Below, piece after piece: positions 49,640 to 61,532 of a DNA stretch of 64,000 nucleotides. Position numbers and translations under genes: made by a program. The notes below the pieces were generated by a model that searched no databases, was not told the DNA's origin, and worked only from the letters and a program-made list of their open reading frames with translations. Positions within the stretch are counted from its first letter, which is position 1. The number at the start of each line of letters is the position of its first letter. The stretch lies in contig NC_030989.1 of assembly GCF_000149955.1 (NCBI RefSeq), forward strand, positions 637,079 to 701,078, given 5' to 3'. The stretch is from Fusarium oxysporum f. sp. lycopersici 4287 (taxonomy: Eukaryota; Ascomycota; Sordariomycetes; Hypocreales; Nectriaceae).

Positions 49640-50137
49640 TTTGAAGGATGTCAAGGTATCTTGAATGGTTTGTTTGTTGATGTTGAGGATCCGTTGGTTT
49701 CCACAGCGGGACGGATGGCGGGGTGTGGGGCCGTATTGAGAGCTCTGGCAGTTGGATATTCAGTACGGCAGTTGATCAATCTTCAGGGCTTGATGAGGTT
49801 TCAGATTTGAATTTCGATTATATTAGATAGGACATGCTGAAATAATACTATGTTGCGAGTTATTTTGTGCTTTCCGTCCCATTGGCTTCCGAACGAGGTT
49901 CTCCTGCCCTCTTAGCTGCCTGCAGGCGGTTTCGGCGGCCTTTGTACTAAGTCACTAAGGTGTTACAGCCCACCGTGGGTGACTGGCTGAAGTATCTTTG
50001 CTTCTGCACCATCTTCAAAACGTGTCGGCTTGACCTTCACAGTCCGCTCTCTAAGCTTCATCTTGCAATCTTCACTAGCTGTTAGACTCATTCATTCATC
50101 TACTGGCTCCGAAGGCCACTATTTCAAACCGCTCACC
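49640..50137. other. Divergent promoter region
   Basis: About 500 bases between the small gene on the minus strand and the F-box-like gene on the plus strand. No element stands out. Confidence 0.6.
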
Positions 50138-51676
50138 ATGGCGACTTCAGGCGAGCCACAGCCTGCAACCGTGCCACAACCTTTCATAACACCAAGACTA
50201 CCCCTCGACATCCTCTATCACATCGGATCTCTTCTAGCTTCCGAGTCCATCACTGAGCATGAACACCAAATAGACAGTAACAGTTCCTGCGACTGCTGCA
50301 TGGACAAGTCGTCAGCCTCTCTCTACAAACTGACCTATACATCCAAAGCCACCAGGGATGTCTTGGAACCCTTGCTCTATCGGAATCTCATCTTGACAAC
50401 CCCCCAGGATGTTACAAACATATTCATCAATCTCATTCAAAGACCTGAACTTCGTCAACATGTTCAGTACATTCTTTGCTATGCTCCTTTGGCGGGACCA
50501 CGGGTGAGGAAACTTGAAATGCCCGAATGCAAGAGGATTTGGTCAAAGCGATGTCCTTCTGACAAACCTGCTCTGATGCGTCTTCTCGATGGCGCTGGTC
50601 TTCACAAACTCGCTTGGTCGGCTTGTATGTTGGAGCGAACCAAGCAACGATTCATGTTTTCCCCTGATTTCAAGCATGATGGCATTCTGGAACTGCTGTT
50701 TGCGTCTATTCTCTTCTTGTCGCCAAACGTGACCAGCTTTACCTGGCGAGATTGCAACAACAACCCAAAGGCCTTCATACTGGATCACATTATGTGCAAG
50801 GCGGTACACGATGGCCTTCCTCTCATGCCCAAGCTGCAGAAACTCAGCACCGAAAAGGCAGAGTTTGAGGAGAGCAAGCAAGCACAATTCTTCACCCCGC
50901 ACATCAACCTGTGGGAGAACCTGTACAGCCTACAACTCAACGACATAGACTTGGACATGGAATTTGTTTTGATGCTCTTTAATGGAAGCTTCAAAGAGAA
51001 CCGACCTGTGAGAGAACTTTGCGTTCGTTGCGTAGCTGGTTCAGAGCGACCAGAGAGCTTGACTTCGTTCCCACCAGGTTTCGAACTGGCATCGACAATG
51101 CTTCTAGGGGACAAGAATCTCGATAATTACAAGGACCAGTTCAAAGCCTTCCCTAACCTCAACCTCCTCGATGTAACTTTTGTCTTTCACAGACGACGCA
51201 TGGAAGAAGGTTCACTCACTTTGAAGGCTTTCCTACACGCCGTTGGGTCACCAGAGCGCTTATGCCTGACGGGCCATCCTCTGCCGACTTCGGCTTTAGA
51301 CACTGGCGTCACACACTCGAGACTCAAATACCTAAAGGTCCGGGAACTTCAGCCAAATGCCCCTGCAAAGACGACATCCAAGGACAACCTCATCGCGGGG
51401 CTCAACCAATTCTGGAACAAAAAGTCCATAATCGTACCGAACCTTGAGGAGATTGATTGGGATCACTACACATTCAAGAGAGAAGACATGGAAGGTGAAG
51501 ATAAAGCTGTCTGGGAACTTGTTGGAGAAGAGGAGTGGGAAGATGATTCGGGATCTGATGAAGATGAAGATGATGATGATGATGCGTTTTGGTACTCAAT
51601 GGAAAGAGGTGATATAGATGCATTTATAGAGGGTGCAATTGGCGTGGAAGATATGTGGGATGCCTGGGGACCTTAG
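50138..51676 (+). CDS. F-box-like/LRR-type hypothetical protein
   Basis: Single exon of 512 residues; the start at 50,138 has a consensus context (CACCATGG). Near residues 18-35 there is an F-box-like opening (RLPLDILYHIGSLLASES), and after it the phrase YTSKATRDVLEPLLYRNLIL, common in fungal F-box proteins that act as substrate adaptors of SCF ubiquitin ligases. The middle, about 200-420, has irregular Leu-rich stretches that could form an LRR-like solenoid. The C-terminus is highly acidic (DDSGSDEDEDDDDD). This type is numerous and fast-evolving in filamentous ascomycetes. F-box identity is inferred from short similarity only; the substrate is unknown. Confidence 0.75.
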   Translation: MATSGEPQPATVPQPFITPRLPLDILYHIGSLLASESITEHEHQIDSNSSCDCCMDKSSASLYKLTYTSKATRDVLEPLLYRNLILTTPQDVTNIFINLIQRPELRQHVQYILCYAPLAGPRVRKLEMPECKRIWSKRCPSDKPALMRLLDGAGLHKLAWSACMLERTKQRFMFSPDFKHDGILELLFASILFLSPNVTSFTWRDCNNNPKAFILDHIMCKAVHDGLPLMPKLQKLSTEKAEFEESKQAQFFTPHINLWENLYSLQLNDIDLDMEFVLMLFNGSFKENRPVRELCVRCVAGSERPESLTSFPPGFELASTMLLGDKNLDNYKDQFKAFPNLNLLDVTFVFHRRRMEEGSLTLKAFLHAVGSPERLCLTGHPLPTSALDTGVTHSRLKYLKVRELQPNAPAKTTSKDNLIAGLNQFWNKKSIIVPNLEEIDWDHYTFKREDMEGEDKAVWELVGEEEWEDDSGSDEDEDDDDDAFWYSMERGDIDAFIEGAIGVEDMWDAWGP

Positions 51677-52113
51677 AGTGGGATCAGGTACTACTGAAGA
51701 TTTTGGAATCTACATCTACGCGCCCATGCAAAGAGGAACGGTTAAAGAACTAGATAGATTATCTTTGATAATCTAGGAGACACAATTCCCCGAACACTCC
51801 AGCCATCCGTCACGATCTTGGCAAACCCCGAGTCTCAAATGCCTTTCGTAGCGACCTTGTGATACATGGCTGAGCTAGTCTCGTATATCCGAGATCTTTA
51901 GACAGTTTCAAATAGCATTGTTTCGAGACCATAGACCTGGCAACTTGATGTTAGGAAACCCCAATCCGAATTTCCGTCGAATTGCAGCGTCAGTAGATCA
52001 CCCAAAGGCACTTAAAGGCGCTGTAAAGGGTACAAACCGACGTTTCGCTGCCTAAAAGATGGCTTGTCTTCCAGTCTTCAACCGTCATGCAATAGCCTCG
52101 TATCCTTGAGTCC
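51677..52113. other. Intergenic between convergent genes
   Basis: Holds the 3' ends of the F-box-like gene (+) and the hypothetical gene on the minus strand. Nothing notable is seen. Confidence 0.6.
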
Positions 52114-53866
52114 TCAGTTCGCATCATCCTCATTCTCATCCTCAGGAACTGGAGTTTCAGTCAGAGTGCCTGCGACCCAAGCATTTCCGACCCCAGCTGT
52201 CGACAGATTGATGGCCATTTGAACAATCTCAGGGTGCTGAGCCTCCATGGTTTGGAAAAACTGCTGCAGTAGTTCAGGTGTGGCCATATCACGCATGGCA
52301 TTCGCCAGCACTTCCCGTGGCATGTTGTTCAACTCCTGGAACAAATGCGCTTCAGTCTCAAGAATCCAGGAGTCAAAGTTGAAGTATCCCGTTTCACCAC
52401 GGTTCTTGAGGTAGACCTTCTCCTGGCTGGACATGAGCAACCGGTCAGTAGCCATATTGGAATCCCATTTAGCTAGGGGCTGCCAGGAATCGTGGATTGG
52501 GTGATTTGCTTCGAGGGTGAACCCGAATTCATTGTGGTGTTCGATTCTGATGTGGGTAAACTCGGCCTTTTCGAACATATCGATGTCCCAGAAGACGTAC
52601 CCCCATGGAAGTGACTGGTAAGGGGTAACTTCTTCATCGGATTCGTTCAGAAAGATTGCATAGCGACTTAGGACGTGCCAAGCACACTCTGGTCCGGGAT
52701 CGGGATCTTTGATGAAGGGAGTTCGCATCATGAAGTCTGGAGTGTCCATCCGTGCCCATTTGCCGGGAGTCCCCTCGTAATCGTGGACAATGCAGGTGAG
52801 CTGCTCGTCGTTACCGGGGAAAGGGGGTCTGGTTGGGAGATTGGGATTCCAATCAATGGGTGGATTAATCCTTCGCATGACTTTTGCTCTCAGAGGTCGC
52901 GACCCGGCAGTGAGGAAGTCTTTCAGAAAGGGGAGGCCTTGAGAAATGAGACTCATTGATCCAGGGCACAGGGCATGAGTGATGTAGTATGGCAGCTGGG
53001 TACCCAGTTCGATATCGCGTTCGAGAAAGGTGTTGAAAGCTAGAAACTGTTAGCATTATGCATAGTCATTATTCATGAGAGGACTTACATGGCGCGATCT
53101 CGGTAACCAGCATGCCACAGATGCTAGTCAGCTGCTCAATCTCCACAGCAGAGTATTGGCTGTGAAAAGCCTTGAGAATACGGTGTTCCTCCAGATCTTT
53201 CAGGCAATGAACCCAGTGAGCCTCCTTATGCTCCTCTTCCGTCGGGGCTCTGTTCTTCCCATGATTATCATGTAGCTGCGAGGCAATCATGAGCTCCGTG
53301 ATCTTCAAACACGCGTCCAAGCGATACAGCGCACGCTGAAACCGCACCCGAACATTAGTGTTGATAGAATATGCATTTTTGTACTTGACGACTGGATGCT
53401 TTCGAATAAGAGACGAGGGAAGGCGTTCTGCGAAGTATTCGACAGCCTTATGAAGACGCCACATCTCCTTGACCCGATCGAACGTGAGGAACTGGCTGTA
53501 GATACGTTGCTGTTCGCTCGAATAGACGCGATTGATAGCCTTGATGCCAGCTTTGACACCCTTCCATTCTGCAATTTTCATGTTGAATGTCACGATGGCC
53601 TCCCGGTAAACGGGTTCGTCCATGGAGTTGAAGAGGATGCATGATGCAATGTAGGCTTGACGTTGCTTGAAAGCGTTGTAAAGTGTCGGACCGGAGATCA
53701 TGGCAGCACGGATAGAGGCTCTGTCGGGGATGAAGGAGAGGGCATAGGAGAGAACTTCGGGGGGGATTTTCTCAATGGGGGACATCTTGTTGTCGCTCGT
53801 ATCTGAGGCCATGTCGATGTCGTTGGAGGACTCCATTGAGGAGCCTGGCTTCGAAGGATCCGACAT
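52114..53866 (-). CDS. Hypothetical protein with F-box-like N-terminus
   Basis: Two exons, 53,866-53,089 and 53,039-52,114; 567 residues. The 49-base intron (GTAAGT...TAG) has GCTAACAG near its end, and the TAG acceptor must be used because the nearer CAG leads to a wrong frame. Residues about 30-60 (IEKIPPEVLSYALSFIPD) resemble an F-box start; the rest is helical-looking and not recognised (DRVKEMWRLHKAVEYFAERL; later WGYVFWDIDMFEKAEFTHIR). The C-terminus is acidic. It may belong to an expanded fungal family of unknown function. It is convergent with the previous gene, and both could be lineage-specific. Confidence 0.72.
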
Positions 53867-54552
53867 CGTGAGAGATCAGCGCGAAGATGAAGAAGGTTTC
53901 AAGAGTTAGGATTAACAGGAGACAAAGGATAAGGAGGAGTTAGCGGAGTTGTTTGTACTGTCGGGTGTTTGTCCGTGAATCATTCCGCGGGTAACTTAGC
54001 AGTTGCCACCACTTTTTGCAGCTGCCTTGACAAGCGGCTCGCCTTGGGAAAACGTCGTCTACTTTAAGCAACGAACAATCTTACAAGGCTTTCTTCATAG
54101 AATCGTAGGGATGCTGTTGGGCTGTAGAAACTTAACGTTTGACGTCAAGTTGTATCTTTGTCGTTTTGTGTAACCTTCCTGCTAACGACCCGATCCGTTT
54201 GGTTGCAAAACCACAAATAGAAGTTAGGCTGCTGGCTAATCGAGTTAAAAGAATTTCCACTGAAGCTGCGGAATTGGTAACTGGAAAATGCTCTATTATC
54301 TGCTTCGATACCTACTGGTCCTGATGTTGTTCCCAAAGCCCAGAAATGAATAAGAAGGCGTCCTCACTTGATCTTCAAGTCAGGTGTGTGCCCCTGTGCT
54401 TCCATCCTTTAGTACTGAGGTTCCAAGTTCTCCTCGTCTCAATCGGATGCTTCTAGCCATGTGTGTAACTGAAATGTCCAATCAACCTACGAACAACCAA
54501 GACGGTCCCGAAACAACTTCTTTCGTGGCCAAACACCCATGCATCCGTTATC
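53867..54552. other. Intergenic: promoter of the hypothetical gene, 3' side of the secreted protein gene
   Basis: About 690 bases; no supported gene. Short open frames at 54,139-54,336 overlap on both strands and are unremarkable. Confidence 0.6.
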
Positions 54553-54987
54553 TCAAAAGTTATCACCGTACTTCCAAGCCATTTCTGTAACATATGCATA
54601 CCAGGTGTGATTTTGTGGAGTGAAATAGGTGCGTTGCATTCCCAAATCACATAATGATCCGAATCCCCAGTTCGCGATATCTCGAAACTCATCCGTTTGA
54701 ATAGGGCCGCTTACAGGGTCGAAATTCTCTTGGGTGGCCACGGTTACTTTGCAGGATCTGAACCAAGACCACATGGATTGATTCTTCTGGATCTTAACGA
54801 GCCTAGGACTATGAATCGCTATATTAAGGGCGTGTTCACAATCTGATCGGGCGGCTGCGGTGTTCGTTCCGCATCCCCAGTAGTATGTGCTCGAATTGTA
54901 GGATGGGCTCCAACCTGGCATGCTGTGACGCAGCAAGTTGGCGCCTGCGAGAGATAGAAAAGACATGAGTGGTAATAGGATCCACAT
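54553..54987 (-). CDS. Small secreted four-cysteine protein (copy 1)
   Basis: Single exon of 144 residues. The N-terminus (MWILLPLMSFLSLAGANLL) is a typical signal peptide, so the protein is probably secreted. The mature part has four cysteines, at 39, 50, 79 and 113, and the motifs YYWGCG, SDC and NHTWYAYVTE. It is related to the gene at 55,688-56,164: cysteine spacing is 11/29/34 here against 11/31/33 there, and WGCG, SDC, Q-DEF and the NxTWxAxVTE end are shared. Two disulfides are likely. I do not recognise a named family; size, secretion and cysteines fit effector-like or other extracellular fungal proteins, but no function can be assigned. Confidence 0.75.
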   Translation of the reverse strand: MWILLPLMSFLSLAGANLLRHSMPGWSPSYNSSTYYWGCGTNTAAARSDCEHALNIAIHSPRLVKIQKNQSMWSWFRSCKVTVATQENFDPVSGPIQTDEFRDIANWGFGSLCDLGMQRTYFTPQNHTWYAYVTEMAWKYGDNF

Positions 54988-55687
54988 TGTGGCAGATGGA
55001 ACGTAGTTTGTGTTGAGATCGAATGTAACGTGGCGGTTTTGTGAGTAATTTGGATTATAATTGAGGAGAAGCTGCTTGCTGAGATGGGAGATTTGACCTT
55101 GTCACAGGGAAGAATGTCTCCTTTCTATACCCCATAATTCCATTTGATCCACTTCATATCTCCCATTCACATCTTTGATCACTGTATAATTGCCTATGGA
55201 TAGTTGCTTAGCCAGTCGTGTGAATCGCAGTATGAGAAGATGGATGCACATCAATGCTCTGACTCACTAGTGACTGAAGCTTAAAATGAATGATGCTGCT
55301 CCCTTAGTGATTTGTACGTGCTATTGAACATTCTGTAACACTGGATTCGTTTTATGCTTTGTGAATGGCAGCTAGGTGCGATTTGACTTGGCCTTAGTAC
55401 TCTTTCAATGCAACAGTAACGAGGAAGCGATGGTTTGTACTTGTGAAGGGCTTGAAGCGGTTTTGTTGTTGATGAGCCGCCCGAAGCACGAAGGCCACCT
55501 AGAAAACGATACAAGTCACATGGATATTCTAATCATCGTCCTCGAAACTAGGTAGCCTAAGAACTTATGGACAAGGTCAAACTCATATTACTATCAACCA
55601 GCCCCTGGACTCTCAAGCTCTTGAGAGAATAAGTTACTTTATTAGATGGCCAAACCAGTACCAGCCGAAATGACACTATCGGTTCCT
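54988..55687. other. Intergenic between the two secreted-protein genes
   Basis: 700 bases separating two genes read in the same direction. I found no third copy or remnant. The part next to 54,988 should hold the promoter of copy 1; it is AT-rich. Confidence 0.55.
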
Positions 55688-56164
55688 CTAAAATTCATCA
55701 TGAGGCTCCCAGCCCTTCTCCGTTACAAAGGCTATCCAAGTATTGTTGTCTGGTTTGACCGTTGTTCGGGCCCATTTATCAGGGCATTTATACACCATAC
55801 CCCGATGAACAACATCCACAAATTCATCTTGTTGGATCTCGAGGGCAAAGTGACCGAGGGGCCCGGGTTGTATATAAAGCTGGCAAGAACCCCAATACTT
55901 GGTTAGACCATTGACTTTTCCGATACCGAACCAGCCCGTTTTGGAAACAGTCTTAAACCAGTCAAGTAGCTCGTTACAGTCTGAGATACTGAAAGGAGCC
56001 GTCTATACTATGTAAGTAGAAGGAAAATACTCCAAGATTGTTAAAAAGTAACCTACCTTACCACATCCCCAGAGATATTCGCCATCTTTATCTGGGGGGC
56101 TGCGAGACACAGGGCCCGCCGTCGTTAGCGAGAGGAGGGAGACGAAAGCTAGGAGGAGGCGCAT
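55688..56164 (-). CDS. Small secreted four-cysteine protein (copy 2)
   Basis: Two exons, 56,164-56,057 and 56,002-55,688, with a 54-base intron (GTAGGT...TAG) placed right after the WGCG motif; 140 residues. The signal peptide is clear (MRLLLAFVSLLSLTTAG). The mature part has cysteines at 34, 45, 76 and 109, with motifs YLWGCG, SDC, GSCQLY and NNTWIAFVTE. The join was chosen because it alone keeps frame and reproduces the pattern of copy 1. Copy 1 has no intron at this place, so one was gained or lost after duplication. The two proteins are otherwise strongly diverged, which suggests fast change. Function is unknown. Confidence 0.75.
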
Positions 56165-57174
56165 GTTTTTAACCGGGTAGGTCTATTTTATGGTACTTTG
56201 AAGTGATAATCGTGGGGGGTGCTGTATAGTTAGAAGGGCCTTGGAGACATGAGAGAACTGACAAGTTCAAAGGGCGTGCTTCTTATAGGCAATCCATCGC
56301 CCCCATACAGTCATCAAACGCTGCTATTGAAAGCAACATCACTGTTTATGGCTTGGCAAATAGCTGTTGTAACTGCTTTGAATCGTAACCAGACATTCGA
56401 GCACAAGCCTGCTCTGAATACTGAGTTCTGGAACTGATGGTGATCAGAGTTGCCCTCGGGAAACCAGCGCCCTAACCTTTATTTTTCCATAAAATATTGA
56501 AAGCTCGTAGAACTTGACCACCGGAGAGCTTTGTGACAGCCTAACGGAAGGTGGACTGGTAGGTAAGCCACGAGAGAAACACCACGTATGAAGTAAACTT
56601 GTGTTTAAGTGCCAATCGCGAACCATATTCGACAAGTGAGTAATTAATCAGAGTCGGGTCAGCTGCTGCTGCGCTCATTCATTTAGTGCAACATCGTGAG
56701 TGTATAAGACGAATTGTTTGATTGAGATAAAATTAGCTGACTTGAGGTCATACCACTGCACATTTTGTTACATGTAGTTCATCGAACCTGTGATAATCCT
56801 AGATCAATGGGCATACCCTGTATGTAGACGTCGTGCAGCACAGTCGTTGACCGTTACGGATCAAAGAAACGCCGACCCACCGACGATCGCCCCTCCCGCG
56901 ACTGGGGTGACAGCTCGGATGTCATAGCGGGGCAACACCTCGAGAGCTCCGACCTTCTTCCGTCTGCCTAGAGGAAGCTCAAACTCTCAATCTTTGTACC
57001 AACCAATCCGAATAGCATTCGTGTTTCGTCGAGTTCATTATATTTGACTTTTATCTTACTGAGATCACATCTCCTACTTCTGCATTATCCAATTTTCCCA
57101 ATACCCCTCCATCCGTTACCCCGCGCTTATGATCTGAAACCACCAAGCTCACACCATCGTGAAGCTCGCTCAGT
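56165..57174. other. Divergent promoter region of the secreted-protein and CAND1 genes
   Basis: About 1 kb. Close to 57,175 the plus strand becomes C/T-rich, as in other leaders in this window. No gene is supported. Confidence 0.55.
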
Positions 57175-60100
57175 ATGGCTTCTGGTCAAATCAATGCCAC
57201 GCCGCAGGCGGTGATGGGCCACGTCACAAAGCTCAGTGATAATGATCCCGACTTCCGCTTCATGGCCCTCAACGATTTACTTCAACTTCTGAATATCGCC
57301 AAACCGGACTTTCTGCACCACGACTATAATATCGCCGCTCGTACTGTTGATAGTCTCATCAAGGTGTTGGACGATCAAAATGGTGAGGTGCAGAACCTTG
57401 CAGTGAAGTGGTATGTTAAGCGGACAATTCAATCTATAAAGTGCTAACGACAATCAGCCTGGGCCCATTTGTGGGCAAGATTCCGACACCCGTTATCGCT
57501 CCCTTGATCGAGAAGCTCTCGTCCCTGAAGCTCAAGAACTCCGTGGACAATGCTGTCCCTTCACTTGCACTGCGAAATGTCATCATCGCTCTCCCTCGAC
57601 CAGTCCCAGGCATCCCACCAGCATCCGATGTGCAGGAAGCATACAGCGCCATCAGCCGCGTGTTGATCCCCCGACTTATTGGGCCCGGCCCCAAAACCCA
57701 GGTCCCAAAGAACCCCAGGGTCCCTCTTCCTCCTGTCCCCGAAGGACTCCTACAAAATGAAGGCGACCTCAACGCAGAAGCTGTCGACGTATTGATTGAG
57801 GTTGTCCGATGCTTTGGACCTATGCTTGTCCAAGTTGAAGTAGAGGCTATGCAAGAGGTTGTTATTCAGCTACTTGAAAGCGAGAAAGGCACATCAGTTG
57901 TCAAGAAGAGGGCTGTTGTGGCTATATCTATGCTCGCTGTCTACTTGTCTGACGAGCACTTGGAAGAAGTAGTCAGGCGAATCACCCTTGGTCTAACGAA
58001 GAAAATCAGCCCTGTCACCAGAAGATTATACATCTCGATCCTCGGTAGTATGGCCCGGTCGATTCCTGCACGATTTGGACCTCATCTTGCCGGTACTGCA
58101 CCCTTGATTATCAAGGCACTTAGCGAGGAAGAACTTCAAGAACATCTCGATGCTCTTAGCGACGGAGATGATCTTGGGCAAGATTTCAACGAAGTTCGAG
58201 AAGCTGCTTTGGTAGCCCTAGATGCCTTCTTGGCCTCGTGCCCTCAAGAGATGCGCCCGTTCACAGATGAAACCATAGAAGCCTGCCTGCGATATCTCAA
58301 ATATGATCCCAACTACAATGTTGATGACGAGGACGAGGATATGGAGGATGAAGAGGAAGACGAAGAAATGGACGAGGACGACGAATTTGATGCCGATGAT
58401 GGCTTTGAGGACGACGATGACGACGCCAGCTGGAAGGTTCGACGGTGCGCTGCAAAGACCATCTACACAGTTATCTCAACACGCGGTAGTGGTGACCTGC
58501 TTGAGAACGGTGTTCTCTACAACCAGACGGCACCTCATCTTATCAAACGTATTTCTGAGCGAGAGGAGAATGTTCGCCTTGAGATCATTTCGGCACTTTC
58601 GCTCTTGGTTCGCAAGACTGGTGAAGGACTCCCCACAACAGACCTCTCCCTAGACGATCTTGAGCCAGACTCCGAGACCCGCATCCCCATCAGCCGGAAA
58701 CGAAGACGTCAAAGTAGTGGTGGAGGCGCTTCTGCGTCCCAATTCATGTCAGGATCTGGATTGGTTTCACCCGTTTTGGAGAAAATTCCTCCTAGTGGCC
58801 CACGAGCTGACTTGGCTCGCCTTACACCGTCTATCGTTAAGGCAATCACTAAGCAACTTAAGGGCAAGACTATTCCTACCAAGCAGGCAGTCATCAAGCT
58901 TCTCAATGACATAGTTTCAGTTCAACACGGTGGATTGGCTGAGTACTTTGACCAAGTCATTGGACCTATAATAGAGGCTATCCAGCCCACTGGTGCTGCA
59001 TCCGCCTCGACTCATGTGGCGTCCCATTCCGGCTCCTCTTCGGCGACTCCAAGCACGTTGAGAATCACTGCTCTTAGCGTGATAAGTGACATTGCAAAGA
59101 CTCATTCATCAACTATTTTACAGCCGTATCTTACGAAGATTGTCGATGGTGTCGCATCTGCTGCCAATAACCGTTTTTATAAGATCTCGAGTGAGGCTAT
59201 TCGCACCGTTGAGGAGTTGGTCAAGACAATTACCCCACCACGGTCACGCAATGCTGCCTCCAAGTACAAGGCTGAGCTAGAAAAGCTTTATACGGTCATT
59301 ATTGACAGATCTTCCGCTCAGGATGCCGATGCCGAGGTTCGCCAACGTGCCATTCATGCATTGGGAGTCCTTATCTCGCGAACTTCAACCTCCGAGGGAT
59401 CTTCCCTTCTCTCTGAGGATAAGGTAAAGACTGCTCTGGAAGTCCTCCAAGAGAGGCTGAAGAATGAGACTACTCGCCTTGCTGCCGTCCGCGCTGTGGA
59501 GAACGTAGCCCGTTATGCCCGGACCCCCGAGCAACTGGACAAGGCATGGGTTCAAGATGTTACTTTAGAGCTGTCCGCACAGCTACGAAAAGCAAATCGG
59601 TCGCTCCGTGGCTCTAGCATCATTGCTCTTCGTAACCTTGTCTTGTCGCCCGCTACGAAGGGTCAGCTCGAGCCCGACACTATTCAGGGAATTGTCACCG
59701 ATTTGATGCCCATCATCGTTAACAGCGACGCGCATCTCCTTGGACCGACATTAATTATCCTTGCAAACTTGGTGCCTGAGCATCCAGAGCTGGTGGTCAC
59801 TGATGAGATGATCGCTGCCATCTCGCAGCTGCTCAAGGAGCACCATGCAGGAATCGTTCTTGACCAACTTCTTGTGCTAGTCAGCAACATTGGAGAGAGC
59901 GGGGCCGGTCAGGGACTCATGCAGGGACTTCTTAAAAATGTCAGCGTTGCAGGCGACCCTCCCGTCGTCGGTAAAGTTATTGGAACTCTGCTCGTCACGG
60001 GTGGGGATTCAGTTGGTGTCAAGCTTGATAGCTTTGTCACGGAGCTCTATACCAGTGCTAAAACGAATGATGAAGCCCGAGTCAGTCTTGCCTTGGCTGT

Positions 60101-61387
60101 TTTAGGTGAAGCTGGAAAGAGGCTTGGAACAAGTTCAACCCTGAAGCCTGACCTTTTCTTGGATCAGTTCCACAAGGAGCCAGACAAGGTTTCTCTCTCA
60201 GCAGCCGTTGCTCTTGGCCAGGCAGGTTCCGGCAATGTTCCAGAATTCCTTCCTGTCATCTTGAAGACCATGCAGAAAGGTGGAAACACTCAGTACCTCC
60301 TTATTCAGTCCATCAAGGAAATCCTACAATCGATCTCTGCGCAGTCTACTGACCTGCGCAACTACGCCCCAGCTATTTGGGACGAGCTTCTCAAGGCTTC
60401 TGATAATGCTGACAACAAGGTCGTTTCTGCTGAATGTGTTGGACGACTTGTCACACTCGACCCTGCCGTTTTCATTCCACGCCTTCAGGTATGCATGCCC
60501 AAGCCCTTCCGTTCTGAATGTTCTAACTCTTCATAGGCTCTCCTGAAGGACCAGTCTCTGGGTATTCGAGGCATGGCTGTTCAAGCTGTTCGCTATACCC
60601 TCCCTGAAAGTGATGAGATTTTGGATGTGATGCTACGGGACGTCCTAATTCAGATGCTTCTGACAATGCTCCAAGATTCCGACATGGATATTCGCCGACT
60701 GGCAATGACCACACTCACTACAGCTGCTCGATCGAAGCCCGACCTAATCCACCCGCACCTGGGAGAACTGATGCCATTTGTTCTGCAAGAATCAGTTATC
60801 AAGAAGGAACTCATAAAGGAAGTCATGATGGGACCTTTCAAGCACACCGTGGACGATGGCCTTGAGGTCCGAAAGGTGCGTTTACGGTGAACTCGTTGTG
60901 AACAAGAACTGACTTGTAGCAGAGCGCGTATGAGACACTGTACGCCTTGATGGAGACTGCATTCAGTCGCATCAATAACATCGACTTCTACGATCGTGTC
61001 GTCGCTGGCCTCAAGGATGATAATGATATTAGGCAGCTCTGCAATCTCATGGTGACCAAGCTGATCGCGATCGACCCCGATGAGACAACTCGACGTTTGA
61101 ACTCGATCGCTGAGGCTTACAGAACTGTCCTCTCGGTGAAACTGAAGGATAATGCCGTGAAGCAGGACGTGGAGAAACAAGAGGAAGCCAACAAGAGCAT
61201 CCTCAGAGTGACCTTGCTGCTAGGCGAGAAGATGAAGGCCATGACTGGTAACGCTGGAGCAGCTACCAGTAATGCTGGTGCCGCCAGCACCTGGACAGGA
61301 TACTGGGATTGGGTCAACAAGGAGTTTGAGAAGCAGTTGAAAGCACTTAGGGAGGAGAACAACCAATTGCAGACCCGGATGGTCTAG
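57175..61387 (+). CDS. CAND1: Cullin-associated NEDD8-dissociated protein CAND1 (TIP120)
   Basis: Four exons, 57,175-57,410, 57,458-60,488, 60,537-60,875 and 60,920 (or 60,923)-61,387; about 1,356 residues, against 1,230 in humans. CAND1 wraps around unneddylated cullins and exchanges F-box and other adaptors on cullin-RING ligases. It is built from HEAT repeats throughout: the opening (VMGHVTKLSDNDPDFRFMAL), IAPLIEKLSSLKLKNSVDNA, and repeats up to LGELMPFVLQ. An acidic stretch at about 363-403 (DDEDEDMEDEEEDEEM) is followed by ASWKVRRCAAKTI, both characteristic of CAND1. The end (VKQDVEKQEEANKSILR) matches the conserved C-terminus, followed by an Ala/Asn-rich fungal extension. The last acceptor is a tandem TAGCAG, which adds or omits one Gln. 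Confidence 0.95.
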
Positions 61388-61402
61388 TATTTACACGGCG
61401 AT

Positions 61403-61532
61403 GGCAATGGTGATGACAATACTGGAAGACGCAGTGAAGACAACTCATCCATTGGCACAGCGATGGATGCCATGACGATTGATGACAATGGCAATGGCGA
61501 TGACAATACTGGAAGACGCAGTGAAGACAACT
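61403..61532. repeat. Direct repeat of 43 bases behind CAND1
   Basis: Copies at 61,403-61,445 and 61,490-61,532 differ in one base (T/C). The spacer also partly recurs: CGATGGATGC at 61,461 and again at 61,551. The whole is thus an imperfect duplication of an 87-90-base unit that starts within 20 bases of the CAND1 stop codon, in the presumed 3' UTR. Confidence 0.9.

Noticed and set aside
53041..53060. Acceptor CAG nearest the branch site in the gene at 52,114-53,866
   Set aside because: Using it puts the second exon out of frame with an immediate stop; the TAG seven bases further keeps the frame.
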